A stretch of 64,000 bases of DNA, from the NCBI RefSeq assembly GCF_017695955.1, contig NZ_JAAORO010000003.1:310001-374000 (forward strand). The letters run 5' to 3'. Position 1 is the stretch's first letter, and the number at the start of each line of letters is the position of its first letter. The position numbers were made by a program, and so were the translations under genes. Source of the stretch: Prochlorococcus marinus XMU1419. GTDB lineage: Bacteria; Cyanobacteriota; Cyanobacteriia; PCC-6307; Cyanobiaceae. This document shows, piece by piece, positions 34,139 through 51,053 of this stretch. The notes under the pieces are model-generated. The model did not search any database. It worked only from the letters and a program-made list of their open reading frames with translations, and was not told the DNA's origin.

Positions 34139-35440
34139 ATGAAATCTTTGAATTCAAAAATTCCAAATCAAAATTGGCACCCAAATATTTGGCCACCTTT
34201 TACACAAATCAATAAAAGTAAACCGCAAATAGAAGTAACTCATGGTAAAGATGCTCTCCTATTTACTAAAGATCCTAAAAAAGAGCTAATAGATGCAATA
34301 AGTAGTTGGTGGGTAACTCTTCATGGTCACAGTAACGAATATATTGCTGATGCAATTTTCGATCAATCAAGAAAACTTGAGCAAGTTATATTTGCTGATT
34401 TCTTACATCCACAGGCAAAAAAATTAGCAGAAAGACTTAGTGAATTAACAAAGCTAGAAAGATTATTCTTTTCTGATAACGGTTCTACTGCAGTAGAAGT
34501 TGCTTTAAAAATTGCCTTCCAATCATGGCAAAATGAAGGAGAGACAAGATCTCAAATAGTAGCATTTGATGGTGCATATCATGGCGATACATTTGGAGCA
34601 ATGGCTTTAGGTGAAAGAAATATTTTTAATGAGAATTTCGATAATCTTATGTTTCCAGTGAGGAGAGCCCCATGGCCTTCAACTTGGATGAACGATAAAG
34701 AAGTAGTAAATAAAGAAAATGAAGCGATCCAAAAATTAGAAACTCTTCTTAAAACTCCCACAGTTGCAGTAATCCTTGAGCCACTTGTTCAAGGAGCAGG
34801 AGGAATGAATATGGTTAGGCCTCAATTTATCAAAAAAGTTTCAGAAATTGTAAAAAATAATAATTCTTTATTAATTGCCGATGAAGTCTTGACTGGTTTT
34901 GGCAGATGTGGAACCCTTTTTGCATTTCAAAAGGCAAAAATCATTCCTGATTTAATAAGTATTTCAAAAGGCTTAACCGGTGGATTTTTGCCGATGGGAA
35001 TAACTTTATGTAAAGAAAAAATTTTTCAATCCTTTATTGATGATTCCCCAAGAAAAACTTTTTGGCATGGACATAGTTTTACTGCAAATCCTTTAGGTTG
35101 TGCTGCTGCAAACGCTAGCCTTGATTTATTAGAAAAAGAACCACACAAATACCTTTCATTTGAAGAAAAACATTTATCTCATTTAATTAAATTTAAAAAC
35201 TTACCTTATATAAAAAAGATAAGGCTATGCGGCACAATTGCTGCTTTCGATTTAGATATCGGTAACAAAAAAGGTTATTTCAATAATATAGGAAAAGAAA
35301 TAAAGAGTATTGCAATGGAGCAAGGTTTATTTATTAGGCCCCTAGGGAATGTTATCTACCTATTACCACCTCTTTGTATAACAGATGATCAATTAGAAAA
35401 AAGTTACAGGGTAATAAGGCAAATCTTAAACAATCTGTAG
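34139..35440 (+). CDS. bioA: Adenosylmethionine-8-amino-7-oxononanoate aminotransferase
   Basis: Class III PLP aminotransferase making 7,8-diaminopelargonate for biotin. The 433-residue protein starts HPNIWPPFTQ, as in the family. It has the substrate-site SSWWVTLHGH, Asp248 in LLIADEVLTGFGR and PLP Lys277 in ISISKGLTGGFLP. Last gene of the operon bioF-bioK-bioC-bioD-bioA; bioB is not in this window. Its stop is 8 bp from the convergent DUF3143 gene. Confidence 0.95.
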   Translation: MKSLNSKIPNQNWHPNIWPPFTQINKSKPQIEVTHGKDALLFTKDPKKELIDAISSWWVTLHGHSNEYIADAIFDQSRKLEQVIFADFLHPQAKKLAERLSELTKLERLFFSDNGSTAVEVALKIAFQSWQNEGETRSQIVAFDGAYHGDTFGAMALGERNIFNENFDNLMFPVRRAPWPSTWMNDKEVVNKENEAIQKLETLLKTPTVAVILEPLVQGAGGMNMVRPQFIKKVSEIVKNNNSLLIADEVLTGFGRCGTLFAFQKAKIIPDLISISKGLTGGFLPMGITLCKEKIFQSFIDDSPRKTFWHGHSFTANPLGCAAANASLDLLEKEPHKYLSFEEKHLSHLIKFKNLPYIKKIRLCGTIAAFDLDIGNKKGYFNNIGKEIKSIAMEQGLFIRPLGNVIYLLPPLCITDDQLEKSYRVIRQILNNL

Positions 35441-35448
35441 TAAGAAAT

Positions 35449-35706
35449 TTAAGGTCCCTGCAGTATTGCATTTTCGACATCTTCTCTATTAATACAATAG
35501 GAAAATAGTCTTTTGGTTTCTTGTCCTTCACTTTCCCAGATAACACTTAAATCTTCTTGTTCAAAAATAATAGTTGCATTCCAATTAGAAAGTAACAGGT
35601 ACCATTTAGATGGATTATTAACATCCTTTACAGCACCCAAATCAGTTAGCCACAATTCCAATGATTTAAGTGAATGTTGGTTTATAGGTTGTTTATGGAA
35701 ATTCAC
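35449..35706 (-). CDS. DUF3143 protein
   Basis: An 85-residue soluble protein matching the cyanobacterial DUF3143 pattern: LKSLELWLTDLGAVKD, then KWYLLLSNWNATIIFEQEDLSV and IWESEGQETKRLFSYC. The start is GTG. It follows the J-domain protein gene by 16 bp, a pairing common in cyanobacteria, which suggests the two act together. Function unknown. Confidence 0.75.
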   Translation of the reverse strand: MNFHKQPINQHSLKSLELWLTDLGAVKDVNNPSKWYLLLSNWNATIIFEQEDLSVIWESEGQETKRLFSYCINREDVENAILQGP

Positions 35707-35722
35707 AGACTTTTTTAAAATA

Positions 35723-36163
35723 TCATTTTACTAACCAGATAGGTATTGTATCTAATTCTTTGCCAGAAAAAAAGGCAATAAAAATTGAACCAATCAAACT
35801 AATAACAATGATAATAAATAAAAGAAATAACGAAAACAATTCCCCATTTGAAAAAGGTCTTCTATTTCCTATTAAATTTTGATTATTTGAGTCGACTATT
35901 AAATTATTTAAAACTTTAGTATTTTTCTTACTTCTAGATTTTTCCTTGAGTTTGTCATCATATATTTTCCTCAAATTACTATTATTCAAATTTTCATAAG
36001 CTTCCAAAACTTCTTGAAATTTATTTTTAGCGTCATCTATTTCTAGAGAAGTTGTATCAGGATGCAACTCAATGGAAAGTTTACAAAATGCCTTTCTTAA
36101 TTCATGATTTGAGGCATTTTCATCTACACCTAAAATTTTGTAATAAGAAATTTCCCCTTTCAA
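35723..36163 (-). CDS. J-domain (DnaJ-like) membrane protein
   Basis: A 146-residue protein with an N-terminal J domain (about 5-70: YYKILGVDENASNHELRKAF, HPD at 34-36, and YENLNNSNLRKIYDDKL). A polar linker follows, then one C-terminal membrane helix (about 112-132, LFLLFIIIVISLIGSIFIAF). It probably recruits an Hsp70 to a membrane. The start appears to be TTG, with a stop codon a few codons upstream. Encoded just before DUF3143. Confidence 0.85.
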   Translation of the reverse strand: MKGEISYYKILGVDENASNHELRKAFCKLSIELHPDTTSLEIDDAKNKFQEVLEAYENLNNSNLRKIYDDKLKEKSRSKKNTKVLNNLIVDSNNQNLIGNRRPFSNGELFSLFLLFIIIVISLIGSIFIAFFSGKELDTIPIWLVK

Positions 36164-36252
36164 AATAACCTTTTATTAATATTGTAATTCTAATAAATTT
36201 TTAATAAATAGAATAAATTCAATGAATGGTAAAAATTTATATTTATAACGAA

Positions 36253-36966
36253 ATGAAAAACCTAAACATCCCAGAAGAAATTTTTCCCTTAATAACTGAA
36301 GAAGAGATAATTATGTTTCAAGAATTACAAATTAAAATTAAAGAATTAAATAATAAAATTAATTTAACAAGGTTAATTAATGATGATGATTATTGGGTAT
36401 CTCAAGTTTTTGACAGCATTTGGCCCTTTAAAACTTTCACTAATATTAATTTTGATAATAAAAAATTTTTAGATATTGGATCTGGCTGTGGTTTTCCTGG
36501 TTTAGCTTATGCCATAACTCATCCTACTTCAGAAATATACTTAGTTGATTCTTCAAAAAAGAAAACAGATGCACTTAAAGCTTTAATTAAAGAGATCAAT
36601 TTCAAAAACAAAATTCATGTAATTAATGATCGTATTGAAAATTTAGCCCATCAATCGTCAATGAGAAATAGTTTCGATATAGCTGCTACTAGAGCGGTGA
36701 GTAATCCATCAACAGTTTCAGAATATATAATACCAATGCTAAAAAAAGAAGGATTAGGAGTTTTATATTGTGGGAAATGGAATGATGAAGAAAGTAAAAA
36801 TCTAAATAAAACTTTAGAAATATTAGAAGGCAAAGTTAGAGAAAAAAAAGGGATTAACTTACCAAGAAATAAAGGCACCCGAAATATTATTCTTATTAAA
36901 CCTAAAGATTTTTGCCCCAAAATTTACCCTAGGAAAGTTGGTAAACCTGAGAAAAATCCATTATGA
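36253..36966 (+). CDS. rsmG: 16S rRNA (guanine-527-N7)-methyltransferase RsmG
   Basis: Adds the N7 methyl group to G527 of 16S rRNA. SAM motif LDIGSGCGFPGLAYA lies near residue 75, with IYLVDSSKKKTDALK and the family segment AATRAVSNPSTVSEYI. The start at 36253 (MKNLNIPEEIF) is preferred, giving 237 residues. An in-frame ATG at 36226 would add nine residues not expected in the family. Convergent with the aldo/keto reductase gene 2 bp away. Confidence 0.93.
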   Translation: MKNLNIPEEIFPLITEEEIIMFQELQIKIKELNNKINLTRLINDDDYWVSQVFDSIWPFKTFTNINFDNKKFLDIGSGCGFPGLAYAITHPTSEIYLVDSSKKKTDALKALIKEINFKNKIHVINDRIENLAHQSSMRNSFDIAATRAVSNPSTVSEYIIPMLKKEGLGVLYCGKWNDEESKNLNKTLEILEGKVREKKGINLPRNKGTRNIILIKPKDFCPKIYPRKVGKPEKNPL

Positions 36967-36968
36967 AA

Positions 36969-38162
36969 TTATTTCTTTGATAATCTTTTAGCAACATTAT
37001 CTCCAAACTTTTCTTTTAAAGTTCTTAATTTTCTTATAACTTTTTTTGGATTTATATGACCTTCTAAAACTTTCAATAATTGGCCTTCAGAAACATCCAC
37101 ATCTAGTAAATTAGCGTTAGATCCTGGGAACCAATGACTTCCATTTCCTAGTAGTTGATATCTAGCTTTTGCAAATCCTTCCATATCCAACCAATCTATT
37201 AAATTTGAAAGCCATAGCAAAACAGGAATATTAATATTACCAGGAGTATATTCCCAACTCGGTAAATTTCTATTCCAATTCTGATACCATTCAAAACCTA
37301 AAGCATTAATAGATTCATCCCTTAATCTATTTAATATCTTTGGAACATAATTCTCGGATTCTGATAACAACGAAATAGCCTCTAAATGCAAATCAAAATC
37401 TGCCTCTTTCGCAATACCCACACTAAGGGTATGGACATGTTTATTTCTTAAACAAAAAAGATCATTAAAAATTATAGGATGAAGTGGTCTACAAAGTTCC
37501 AACATTTTGTTTGAGGGTGTATGAAGATGTCCCCCTTTATCAGTGGGACTTATTATAAAAACCCCAAGATCATACTTATTTGCTAAATTTATAACCTTTG
37601 TATTTTCTTGATTTATGAAATACCAGTGCAAATTTACATAATCAAATAAATTTGTTGAAATAGCCTTCTCAATGAGCGAAGATCTTCCATGGGTAGAAAA
37701 TCCAATATTCCCAATTATATTTTCTTTTTGAAAATTCCTTAAAATATCAATACAACCTCCATCTTTAATAGCCTGATGTAAATGTTCATCAGTATTAATG
37801 CCATGTATTGCTAACAAATCAATTTTCTTAACTTTCAATTTTTCAATACTTGTTATGACGTCTTTCTCAAAGATGGCAGGATCATTATTTGGAGGAATCT
37901 TTGTTTGAATAATGTTTGGGATTTTTTTAGTATGTTTAAAACCCATTCCTAATTGCAACTCTGAAGTTCCATAATACTTTGCAGTTTCTACATGACTTAA
38001 GCCATGTTTGTTTGCGAGATTTAAAATATTTTCTACTTTATTTTGTTCTTCATATGAAATCTCAGAAAAATCTAATTGGTCCCAACTTTTTTGAAATCTC
38101 ATGCCACCTAAAGATAAAATAGGAATATTTAGGTTGGTTCGTCCAAATCTTCGATATTCCAT
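36969..38162 (-). CDS. Aldo/keto reductase family protein
   Basis: A 397-residue protein: an aldo/keto reductase TIM barrel (about 1-290) plus about 100 extra C-terminal residues. It starts MEYRRFGRTNLNIPILSLGG. The catalytic tetrad region reads HVETAKYYG, with Tyr and, later, Lys in IIQTKIPP and His in LLAIHGIN. The usual Asp of FxDTAxxYG is Glu here. The C-terminal region lacks the ferredoxin-like cysteines found in some long relatives. It follows the ferredoxin gene by 10 bp on the same strand, which could mean a shared redox path. Substrate unknown. Confidence 0.85.
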   Translation of the reverse strand: MEYRRFGRTNLNIPILSLGGMRFQKSWDQLDFSEISYEEQNKVENILNLANKHGLSHVETAKYYGTSELQLGMGFKHTKKIPNIIQTKIPPNNDPAIFEKDVITSIEKLKVKKIDLLAIHGINTDEHLHQAIKDGGCIDILRNFQKENIIGNIGFSTHGRSSLIEKAISTNLFDYVNLHWYFINQENTKVINLANKYDLGVFIISPTDKGGHLHTPSNKMLELCRPLHPIIFNDLFCLRNKHVHTLSVGIAKEADFDLHLEAISLLSESENYVPKILNRLRDESINALGFEWYQNWNRNLPSWEYTPGNINIPVLLWLSNLIDWLDMEGFAKARYQLLGNGSHWFPGSNANLLDVDVSEGQLLKVLEGHINPKKVIRKLRTLKEKFGDNVAKRLSKK

Positions 38163-38172
38163 TTTTACGAAA

Positions 38173-38532
38173 TTAATGCTTATTCATTCTTGGTGGTTTT
38201 CCAAATGATTGAAACATATCCCTATCAAGACTATTCTCTAAATCATCCAATTCTTCAAATTTCACCCAATGGATGCAATCAACAGGGCATGTATCTATTG
38301 CTTCTTGTATAACATCAACACTATCTCCATCTTGTCTTACAGCTCTACTTCTACCATGAAATTCATCGACTAAGAAAGTGTTGGAAGCAACATGTACACA
38401 ATATTGGCACCCAATACATTTAGCCTCATCAACCCAAACAGCTTTTTCGGCTAACTTACCACCTAAAACAGGCTCAAAACCTGAAATTTCATTATTTTCT
38501 TCAAAATTATCCAATGGATCAGCAAAATCCAT
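38173..38532 (-). CDS. 4Fe-4S ferredoxin with N-terminal extension
   Basis: A 119-residue ferredoxin. Ligand cysteines are C39-x2-C42-x2-C45 (KCIGCQYCVHVA) and C82 in TCPVDCIHWV, enough for one 4Fe-4S cluster; Cys86 is an additional cysteine. About 30 acidic residues precede the domain. It lies in a minus-strand cluster, 8 bp after Ycf35 and 10 bp before the aldo/keto reductase. The order DUF2997, Ycf35, ferredoxin suggests a shared redox function, not defined by the sequence. Confidence 0.9.
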   Translation of the reverse strand: MDFADPLDNFEENNEISGFEPVLGGKLAEKAVWVDEAKCIGCQYCVHVASNTFLVDEFHGRSRAVRQDGDSVDVIQEAIDTCPVDCIHWVKFEELDDLENSLDRDMFQSFGKPPRMNKH

Positions 38533-38540
38533 AGAGTGAT

Positions 38541-38933
38541 TTAACTATCCCATTTTGTCAAAACCAATTCAATAGAACCATCATTTTGGTTTTTCTCTTC
38601 AACAATTTGGTATCCATCATTTTTTGTCTTTGAAATAATTGTTTCATAAGCGTACATCTGAGTAACTTTAGAAATAAACCTTTCAACTGGAATTTCAAAT
38701 TGCCATAAGTCCAGATCAGTGACTAATTCATATGCATTTGAATTATTGTTCCATTTAAAACCAACTTTTGTATCACCAGGTAAATTCATGCTTATATCTA
38801 CATCAGTAAACTGTCCCTTGTAACCTTTGACAGATTTTTGATCTTGATTAATAGTATAACCAAGATGATTTAGGGCATTAATTAAAGGCTTTGATTCCTT
38901 TAGCTGCGTTTTAATGGTACTAAAATGTGACAT
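38541..38933 (-). CDS. ycf35: DUF1257 protein (Ycf35)
   Basis: A 130-residue soluble protein of the Ycf35/DUF1257 family, found in cyanobacteria and in the plastid genomes of red algae and relatives. It begins SHFSTIKTQLKESKPLINAL. Family-type segments are SVKGYKGQ, VGFKWNNNSNAYELVTDLDLW and MYAYETIISKTKNDGY. It overlaps the upstream DUF2997 gene by 14 bp, so translation is coupled. The ferredoxin gene follows 8 bp later. Function unknown. Confidence 0.88.
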   Translation of the reverse strand: MSHFSTIKTQLKESKPLINALNHLGYTINQDQKSVKGYKGQFTDVDISMNLPGDTKVGFKWNNNSNAYELVTDLDLWQFEIPVERFISKVTQMYAYETIISKTKNDGYQIVEEKNQNDGSIELVLTKWDS

Positions 38934-39135
38934 TAGATTCGTTTTTAAGTTGTTTTAAATTTTCATTTTGATTAGAGATGAAAGCATCAGAGGATTTATT
39001 CTTAACTGTTACTTTTCCTAGAGCATCTTCAAGATTTTTTGTAGCTTCATTGCATGAATTACCAATAAATCCTTCAACAGTCTCCTCAACTCTTCCGTCT
39101 TGATGAATTTTGAATCTCAATGTTTTTTGAGGCAT
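38920..39135 (-). CDS. DUF2997 protein
   Basis: A 71-residue protein whose first half, PQKTLRFKIHQDGRVEETVE followed by GFIGNSCNEATKNLEDALGKV, matches DUF2997, the usual partner of Ycf35. The start is placed at the ATG at 39135 (MPQKT); a TTG three codons upstream is possible but unnecessary. The C-terminal half is polar and low in complexity. It overlaps Ycf35 by 14 bp. A palindrome and a TATAAA box lie just upstream. Confidence 0.8.
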   Translation of the reverse strand: MPQKTLRFKIHQDGRVEETVEGFIGNSCNEATKNLEDALGKVTVKNKSSDAFISNQNENLKQLKNESNVTF

Positions 39136-39150
39136 TAAATCCAAGTACTG

Positions 39151-39167
39151 AGTAAATTTACTTTATA
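39151..39167 (-). promoter_or_regulatory. Candidate promoter and operator for the DUF2997-Ycf35-ferredoxin cluster
   Basis: On the minus strand TATAAA (39162-39167) is followed at once by the perfect 12-bp palindrome AGTAAATTTACT (39151-39162). Both lie within about 32 bp of the DUF2997 start codon. A palindrome at the expected transcription start is a typical position for a repressor site. No known regulator motif was recognised. Confidence 0.35.
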
Positions 39168-39273
39168 CACAATAACGAAAATTTTTTGTTTCAGTTGGTA
39201 CAAGTTAATTAATTTTAATTTTTATATTGAATATACGATAAATTATTTTCTAGTCGCGCACTTATTAAAAAAT

Positions 39274-40041
39274 TTAATTATAAAAAGCTTGCATCCCCAT
39301 TGAATCTAAAGCAGTTTTTGCTTCTTCCATAACGGAAGGTTCTTTATCGAAAAGGGCTATCTTGGTACATTCATCAACAAAACTTTCTTGAAATGCATTA
39401 TTTAATTTTTCGTACAATCTACACAATGACCAAATGCAATTACTTCTAACACCTGGTTCACTATCTATTTTTAAACTTATTAAAAGCTGTTCTGCTGCTA
39501 ATTGAGCGTTTTCCAAAGAAACATTTCCAATTTCCGCTAAAGAACTAGATGACCACAACCTTACTGCAGCTACATCATTCTTCAAAGCATTTATTAATGG
39601 CTCTAAAACAATTTGGTTATCATAATTAGCTAGACTCCATGCAGTCGCTCTTCTTACGTATGCATTATCATCAGTTTCCAAAAGACTAACAAGTTTCTGG
39701 ACTGCGCTAGGACAAGGATTACGACCTAAAGCATATACCGCACTCATTCTTTCAACAGGACAAGGTTGATCAAGTAATGGTAATAAAAGAGGGAAAGATC
39801 TTTGATCTCTGTATTCACAAAATATTCTTAAACCCTGGATTCTTTCTTCTCTGCTTCCTTCTAGCATTTTTAAAGCTTCATTACACTCTTGAGTTATGTT
39901 TAAACCTTTTGAAAAAGCATCTTCATCAATTTGCTCTAAAGGATCTATTTCAATCTCTAAAGCCAGTTCTTTAGCCAAAACATCTGGATCGACTGCAATT
40001 TCAGCTAGGCTTTCTTTTTTAGGATCCTTATTTTTTGTCAT
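39274..40041 (-). CDS. HEAT-repeat protein
   Basis: A 255-residue all-helical protein, after an acidic N-terminal 60 residues, with HEAT/PBS-lyase-like repeats at about 70-250. Examples are SFPLLLPLLDQPCPVERMSA, AVQKLVSLLETDDNAYVRRA and LEPLINALKNDVAAVRLWSS. Such repeats occur in bilin lyases of the CpcE type and in scaffold proteins. A lyase role is not supported beyond the repeat class, and these cells have few or no phycobilisomes. The ATG at 40041 is preferred over a TTG two codons upstream. It lies 17 bp after the 41-residue ORF. Confidence 0.82.
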   Translation of the reverse strand: MTKNKDPKKESLAEIAVDPDVLAKELALEIEIDPLEQIDEDAFSKGLNITQECNEALKMLEGSREERIQGLRIFCEYRDQRSFPLLLPLLDQPCPVERMSAVYALGRNPCPSAVQKLVSLLETDDNAYVRRATAWSLANYDNQIVLEPLINALKNDVAAVRLWSSSSLAEIGNVSLENAQLAAEQLLISLKIDSEPGVRSNCIWSLCRLYEKLNNAFQESFVDECTKIALFDKEPSVMEEAKTALDSMGMQAFYN

Positions 40042-40058
40042 TTTCAAAAACTAAAAAA

Positions 40059-40184
40059 TTAATTCAGTGGGGCAGGCGACATCATATCTCCTGGTAACCA
40101 AATTCTTGCACTTACTGCAAAGAAGGCGATCCCGAAAAGCGCGACGATAGCGAAAGGTAAAATTTTTGTCTTAATAAAACCCAA
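40059..40184 (-). CDS. Small single-pass membrane protein, 41 residues
   Basis: Minus-strand ORF between rlmN and the HEAT-repeat gene, with a TTG start at 40184 and a stop at 40059-40061. The product has a basic N-terminus (GFIKTK), one hydrophobic helix (ILPFAIVALFGIAFFAVSA) and a short polar tail (RIWLPGDMMSPAPLN). The size and layout resemble the small thylakoid peptides of photosystems and other complexes, but I cannot name the family. The coding frame is also clearly richer in G and C than the surrounding gap. Confidence 0.6.
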   Translation of the reverse strand: MGFIKTKILPFAIVALFGIAFFAVSARIWLPGDMMSPAPLN

Positions 40185-40253
40185 AGATTCAAAATTAATT
40201 AAGTCAATAATAACCTGTTAAATATACTTTTAAAAAATTTTCCATAGATAGTA

Positions 40254-41309
<1,056 letters not shown>

Positions 41310-41326
41310 TTAGTTCAAGACTATTT

Positions 41327-41482
<156 letters not shown>

Positions 41483-41533
41483 TTACATATCAAAGAAGCT
41501 ATTCTAATCACTAAATATGAAAATAGATAAAAA

Positions 41534-45661
<4,128 letters not shown>

Positions 45662-45668
45662 TTAAAGA

Positions 45669-47585
<1,917 letters not shown>

Positions 47586-47611
47586 TTAATTAGAAGTTTT
47601 TAAATTGATTT

Positions 47612-50600
47612 TTAATCTTCCTCATATTCAGAGGTTCCGAGTGATTCATATGTAGGTCTTGATGGAGTATTTCTTCTCGGATTGACATCTTGCATTAAAT
47701 CTACCTCTTTTCCTTCATCTGTATAAACCCCAATATCTAGACCTAGAGATTGCAATTCTCTCATAAGAACTTTGAAAGACTCAGGGGTTCCAGGCCTTGG
47801 GATTGGTTTACCTTTAACAATTGCATTTAAAGCTTCATTTCTTCCTTGCATATCATCAGATTTAACTGTTAATAATTCTTGGAGAGTATAGGCCGCGCCA
47901 TATGCTTCAAGAGCCCATACTTCCATTTCTCCAAGCCTTTGTCCACCTTGTTGAGCTTTACCACCAAGGGGTTGTTGAGTGACCAAAGAGTAAGGGCCAG
48001 TGGATCTGGCATGAATTTTGTCATCCACCAAATGAACCAATTTAAGAAAGTGAGAGTATCCTACAGCTACTGGCTGATCGAAAGGTTCGCCTGTCCTCCC
48101 ATCTTTAAGTAAAAGCTTCCCTGGATCTTCAGGATTGTAAACCCATGCTTTACCAGGTTGTTTTGAAGCCTCTTCGAGAAATGCTTGAACGGTTTGATGT
48201 GATTTTTCAGCACCATACATTTCATCAAATGGTACAACCTTAACTCTACAATTTAAGTTTGATGCTGCCCATCCCATCAATAATTCAAAAACTTGCCCCA
48301 CGTTCATTCTACTTGGAACTCCTAGTGGATTGAGAACTATGTCCACGGGGGTTCCATCAGGTAAGTATGGCATATCTTCTCTTGGTAAAATTCTGCTAAT
48401 AATTCCTTTATTACCATGTCTTCCAGCCATTTTATCGCCTACCTGGATTTTTCTTCTTTGGGCCACATAAACTCTGACAACCATATTTGCACCTGGAGGC
48501 AACTCATCACCTTGTTCTCTAGTGTATATTCGAACATCTAAAACTCTTCCCTTTTCAGTCTTAGGAACCCTCAAAGAGTTGTCTCTAACATCTCGAGCCT
48601 TTTCACCAAAAATAGCTCTTAAAAGTTTTTCTTCAGGCGGTTGATCAGATTCCCCTTTAGGAGTAACTTTTCCCACGAGAATATCTCCACTCTCCACAAA
48701 AGCACCAATTCTGATAATTCCCATTTCATCAAGATTATTAAGGCTTTCTTCAGAAATATTAGGAATCTCTCTTGTAATCTCTTCAGGTCCTAACTTTGTT
48801 TGTCTTGCCTCAATTTCATATTTTTCAATATGTACCGATGTATATAAATCATCAGTCACCATTCTCTCGCTTACGAGAATTGCATCTTCGTAGTTGTAAC
48901 CTTCCCACGGCATATATGCAATCAAAACGTTCTGACCAAGAGCTATTTCACCACCTTCACAGGCAGATCCATCTGCTAAAACCTGACCAGAAATTACTTG
49001 ATCTCCAATTTTTACTATAGGTCTTTGATTAAGGCAGGTATCTTGATTAGATCTTTGATATTTTTGAAGATAATGAAAATGTTCATTGCCATCATTATCT
49101 TTTACAACAATCTCATTTGCATCTACATAAGACACAGTTCCATTAACTTTTGTTATGGGCACCATCCCCGAATCTCTTGCAACTTGAGATTCTAAACCTG
49201 TACCAACTAAAGGACGCTCTGGCCTGAGCAATGGAACAGCCTGACGCTGCATATTCGATCCCATCAGAGCTCTGTTTGCATCATCATGCTCCAGAAAAGG
49301 AATAAGTGAAGTCGCAACTGAAATTACTTGAACCGGAGATAGTTGGACATAATCAACTTGATGAGGAGGTACTTTTTCAAAATCTTGTCTATACCTTACT
49401 GGGATTAGATTTGCGAGTATATTTCCATCCTTGTCAGTTGCAACATCACCTGGAGCCACTCTACACTCATCTTCTAAATCAGCCGAAAGATAAACAGGGT
49501 TACCCTCTTTATTAACTTTTCCGTTTTTAACTTCCCAAAAAGGTGTTTCAATAAAACCATATTCATTTACCCTTGCGTGGGTCGCTAATGAGTTTATAAG
49601 ACCTGCGTTAGGTCCTTCAGGAGTCTCAATAGGACATAATCTTCCATAATGTGAGGGATGAATATCTCTTACTGCAAACCCTGCTCTTTCTCGTGTTAAA
49701 CCACCAGGACCTAAAGCTGAGATTCTTCTCTTATGTGTTAATTCAGCGAGAGGATTAGTTTGGTCCATAAATTGACTTAATTGACTCGATCCAAAAAACT
49801 CCTTAATAGCAGCTACCAAAGGTTTAGGATTAACTAACTGAGCAGGAGTAAGAGAATCAGTTTCTCCAACAGTCATTCTTTCTTTAATTATTCTCTCTAA
49901 ACGGTTAAGTCCAACTCTTACTTGATTTTGAAGGAGTTCTCCTACTGATCTAACCCTTCGATTGCCAAGATGATCAATATCATCCAAACTTGCACCACCG
50001 ATGTCCAATTCCAGGTTAATAAGATAGTCTATTGTAGAAAGAACATCTTCATGAGTAAGTGTTCTTACATCATCTGGAACAGTAAGTCTCAATTTTTTAT
50101 TTATTTTATATCTGCCAACTCGACCTAGATCATACCTTTTAGGATCAAAAAATCTACTATGTAATAGCTGTTGACCACCAGAAACAGATGGAGGCTCACC
50201 AGGACGCAGCTTTTTATATAGCTCAAGCAATGCCTGATCTTCTGAATTTATACCTTCGTCATTAGCTGATTGAATTGAATTCTGATAAAACTCAGGATGC
50301 CTAAGTTTGTCAACCACATCATTATCAGAAAGACCCATTGCTCTCATGAGAACATGAGCATTAATTTTTCTAGTTTTATCAACTCTTACATAAAGTAAAT
50401 TATTTTTGTCCGTCTCGAATTTTAACCATGCTCCTCTATTAGGAATTACGCTGGCATTGTAAGTTCTTCGGCCATTTTTATCTTGTTCATCTTTGAAATA
50501 TACTCCTGGACTCCGCACAATTTGATTAACAATCACTCTTTCAGCACCGTTAATTATGAAAGTTCCTCTTTCTGTCATTAAAGGTAATTCACCAATAAAT

Positions 50601-50905
50601 ACCTCTTGTTCTTTGATTTCTCCTGTCTCTTTGTTTATTAGTCTGCACGTTACATACATTTGAGAAGCAAATGTTGCATCTCTTCTTTTTGCTTCTTCAA
50701 CATCATGCCTTGGTCTTTTTAACCTGTACTCTTCACCAATAAAATGTAATTCTAATTTACCTGTGTAATCAGATATGGGGGAAAAGTTTTGTAATTCTTC
50801 TATTAATCCCTTTTCCAAAAACCATTTAAAGCTTGCTCTTTGTACTTCAACTAAATCTGGTAGGTAAGTAGCTGTTTTTGCTACCTGTAAAGCGCTACTG
50901 CTCAT
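47612..50905 (-). CDS. rpoB: DNA-directed RNA polymerase subunit beta
   Basis: Core polymerase subunit with the rifampicin pocket and much of the active cleft. At 1097 residues it is a short cyanobacterial form. Family segments include [20 protein letters not shown] with [10 protein letters not shown] (the rifampicin region), the conserved lysine region [13 protein letters not shown] and the C-terminal [20 protein letters not shown]. It leads rpoB-rpoC1-rpoC2 and has a 236-bp leader with two stable hairpins. tatD and rpsT lie upstream on the same strand. Confidence 0.98.
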   Translation of the reverse strand: MSSSALQVAKTATYLPDLVEVQRASFKWFLEKGLIEELQNFSPISDYTGKLELHFIGEEYRLKRPRHDVEEAKRRDATFASQMYVTCRLINKETGEIKEQEVFIGELPLMTERGTFIINGAERVIVNQIVRSPGVYFKDEQDKNGRRTYNASVIPNRGAWLKFETDKNNLLYVRVDKTRKINAHVLMRAMGLSDNDVVDKLRHPEFYQNSIQSANDEGINSEDQALLELYKKLRPGEPPSVSGGQQLLHSRFFDPKRYDLGRVGRYKINKKLRLTVPDDVRTLTHEDVLSTIDYLINLELDIGGASLDDIDHLGNRRVRSVGELLQNQVRVGLNRLERIIKERMTVGETDSLTPAQLVNPKPLVAAIKEFFGSSQLSQFMDQTNPLAELTHKRRISALGPGGLTRERAGFAVRDIHPSHYGRLCPIETPEGPNAGLINSLATHARVNEYGFIETPFWEVKNGKVNKEGNPVYLSADLEDECRVAPGDVATDKDGNILANLIPVRYRQDFEKVPPHQVDYVQLSPVQVISVATSLIPFLEHDDANRALMGSNMQRQAVPLLRPERPLVGTGLESQVARDSGMVPITKVNGTVSYVDANEIVVKDNDGNEHFHYLQKYQRSNQDTCLNQRPIVKIGDQVISGQVLADGSACEGGEIALGQNVLIAYMPWEGYNYEDAILVSERMVTDDLYTSVHIEKYEIEARQTKLGPEEITREIPNISEESLNNLDEMGIIRIGAFVESGDILVGKVTPKGESDQPPEEKLLRAIFGEKARDVRDNSLRVPKTEKGRVLDVRIYTREQGDELPPGANMVVRVYVAQRRKIQVGDKMAGRHGNKGIISRILPREDMPYLPDGTPVDIVLNPLGVPSRMNVGQVFELLMGWAASNLNCRVKVVPFDEMYGAEKSHQTVQAFLEEASKQPGKAWVYNPEDPGKLLLKDGRTGEPFDQPVAVGYSHFLKLVHLVDDKIHARSTGPYSLVTQQPLGGKAQQGGQRLGEMEVWALEAYGAAYTLQELLTVKSDDMQGRNEALNAIVKGKPIPRPGTPESFKVLMRELQSLGLDIGVYTDEGKEVDLMQDVNPRRNTPSRPTYESLGTSEYEED

Positions 50906-51053
50906 CCAAGAAAACCTTCGATTATGTGAGATTTACTATTTACTTTAAATCTACTCAATATCTAGTTGGTTAACTTTTCTTTTAATTTGAGATCAACAAT
51001 AAAATCTTGATTTCAAAAAAAAAATCAATTTATTAAAAACTAAAAAATTGAGC

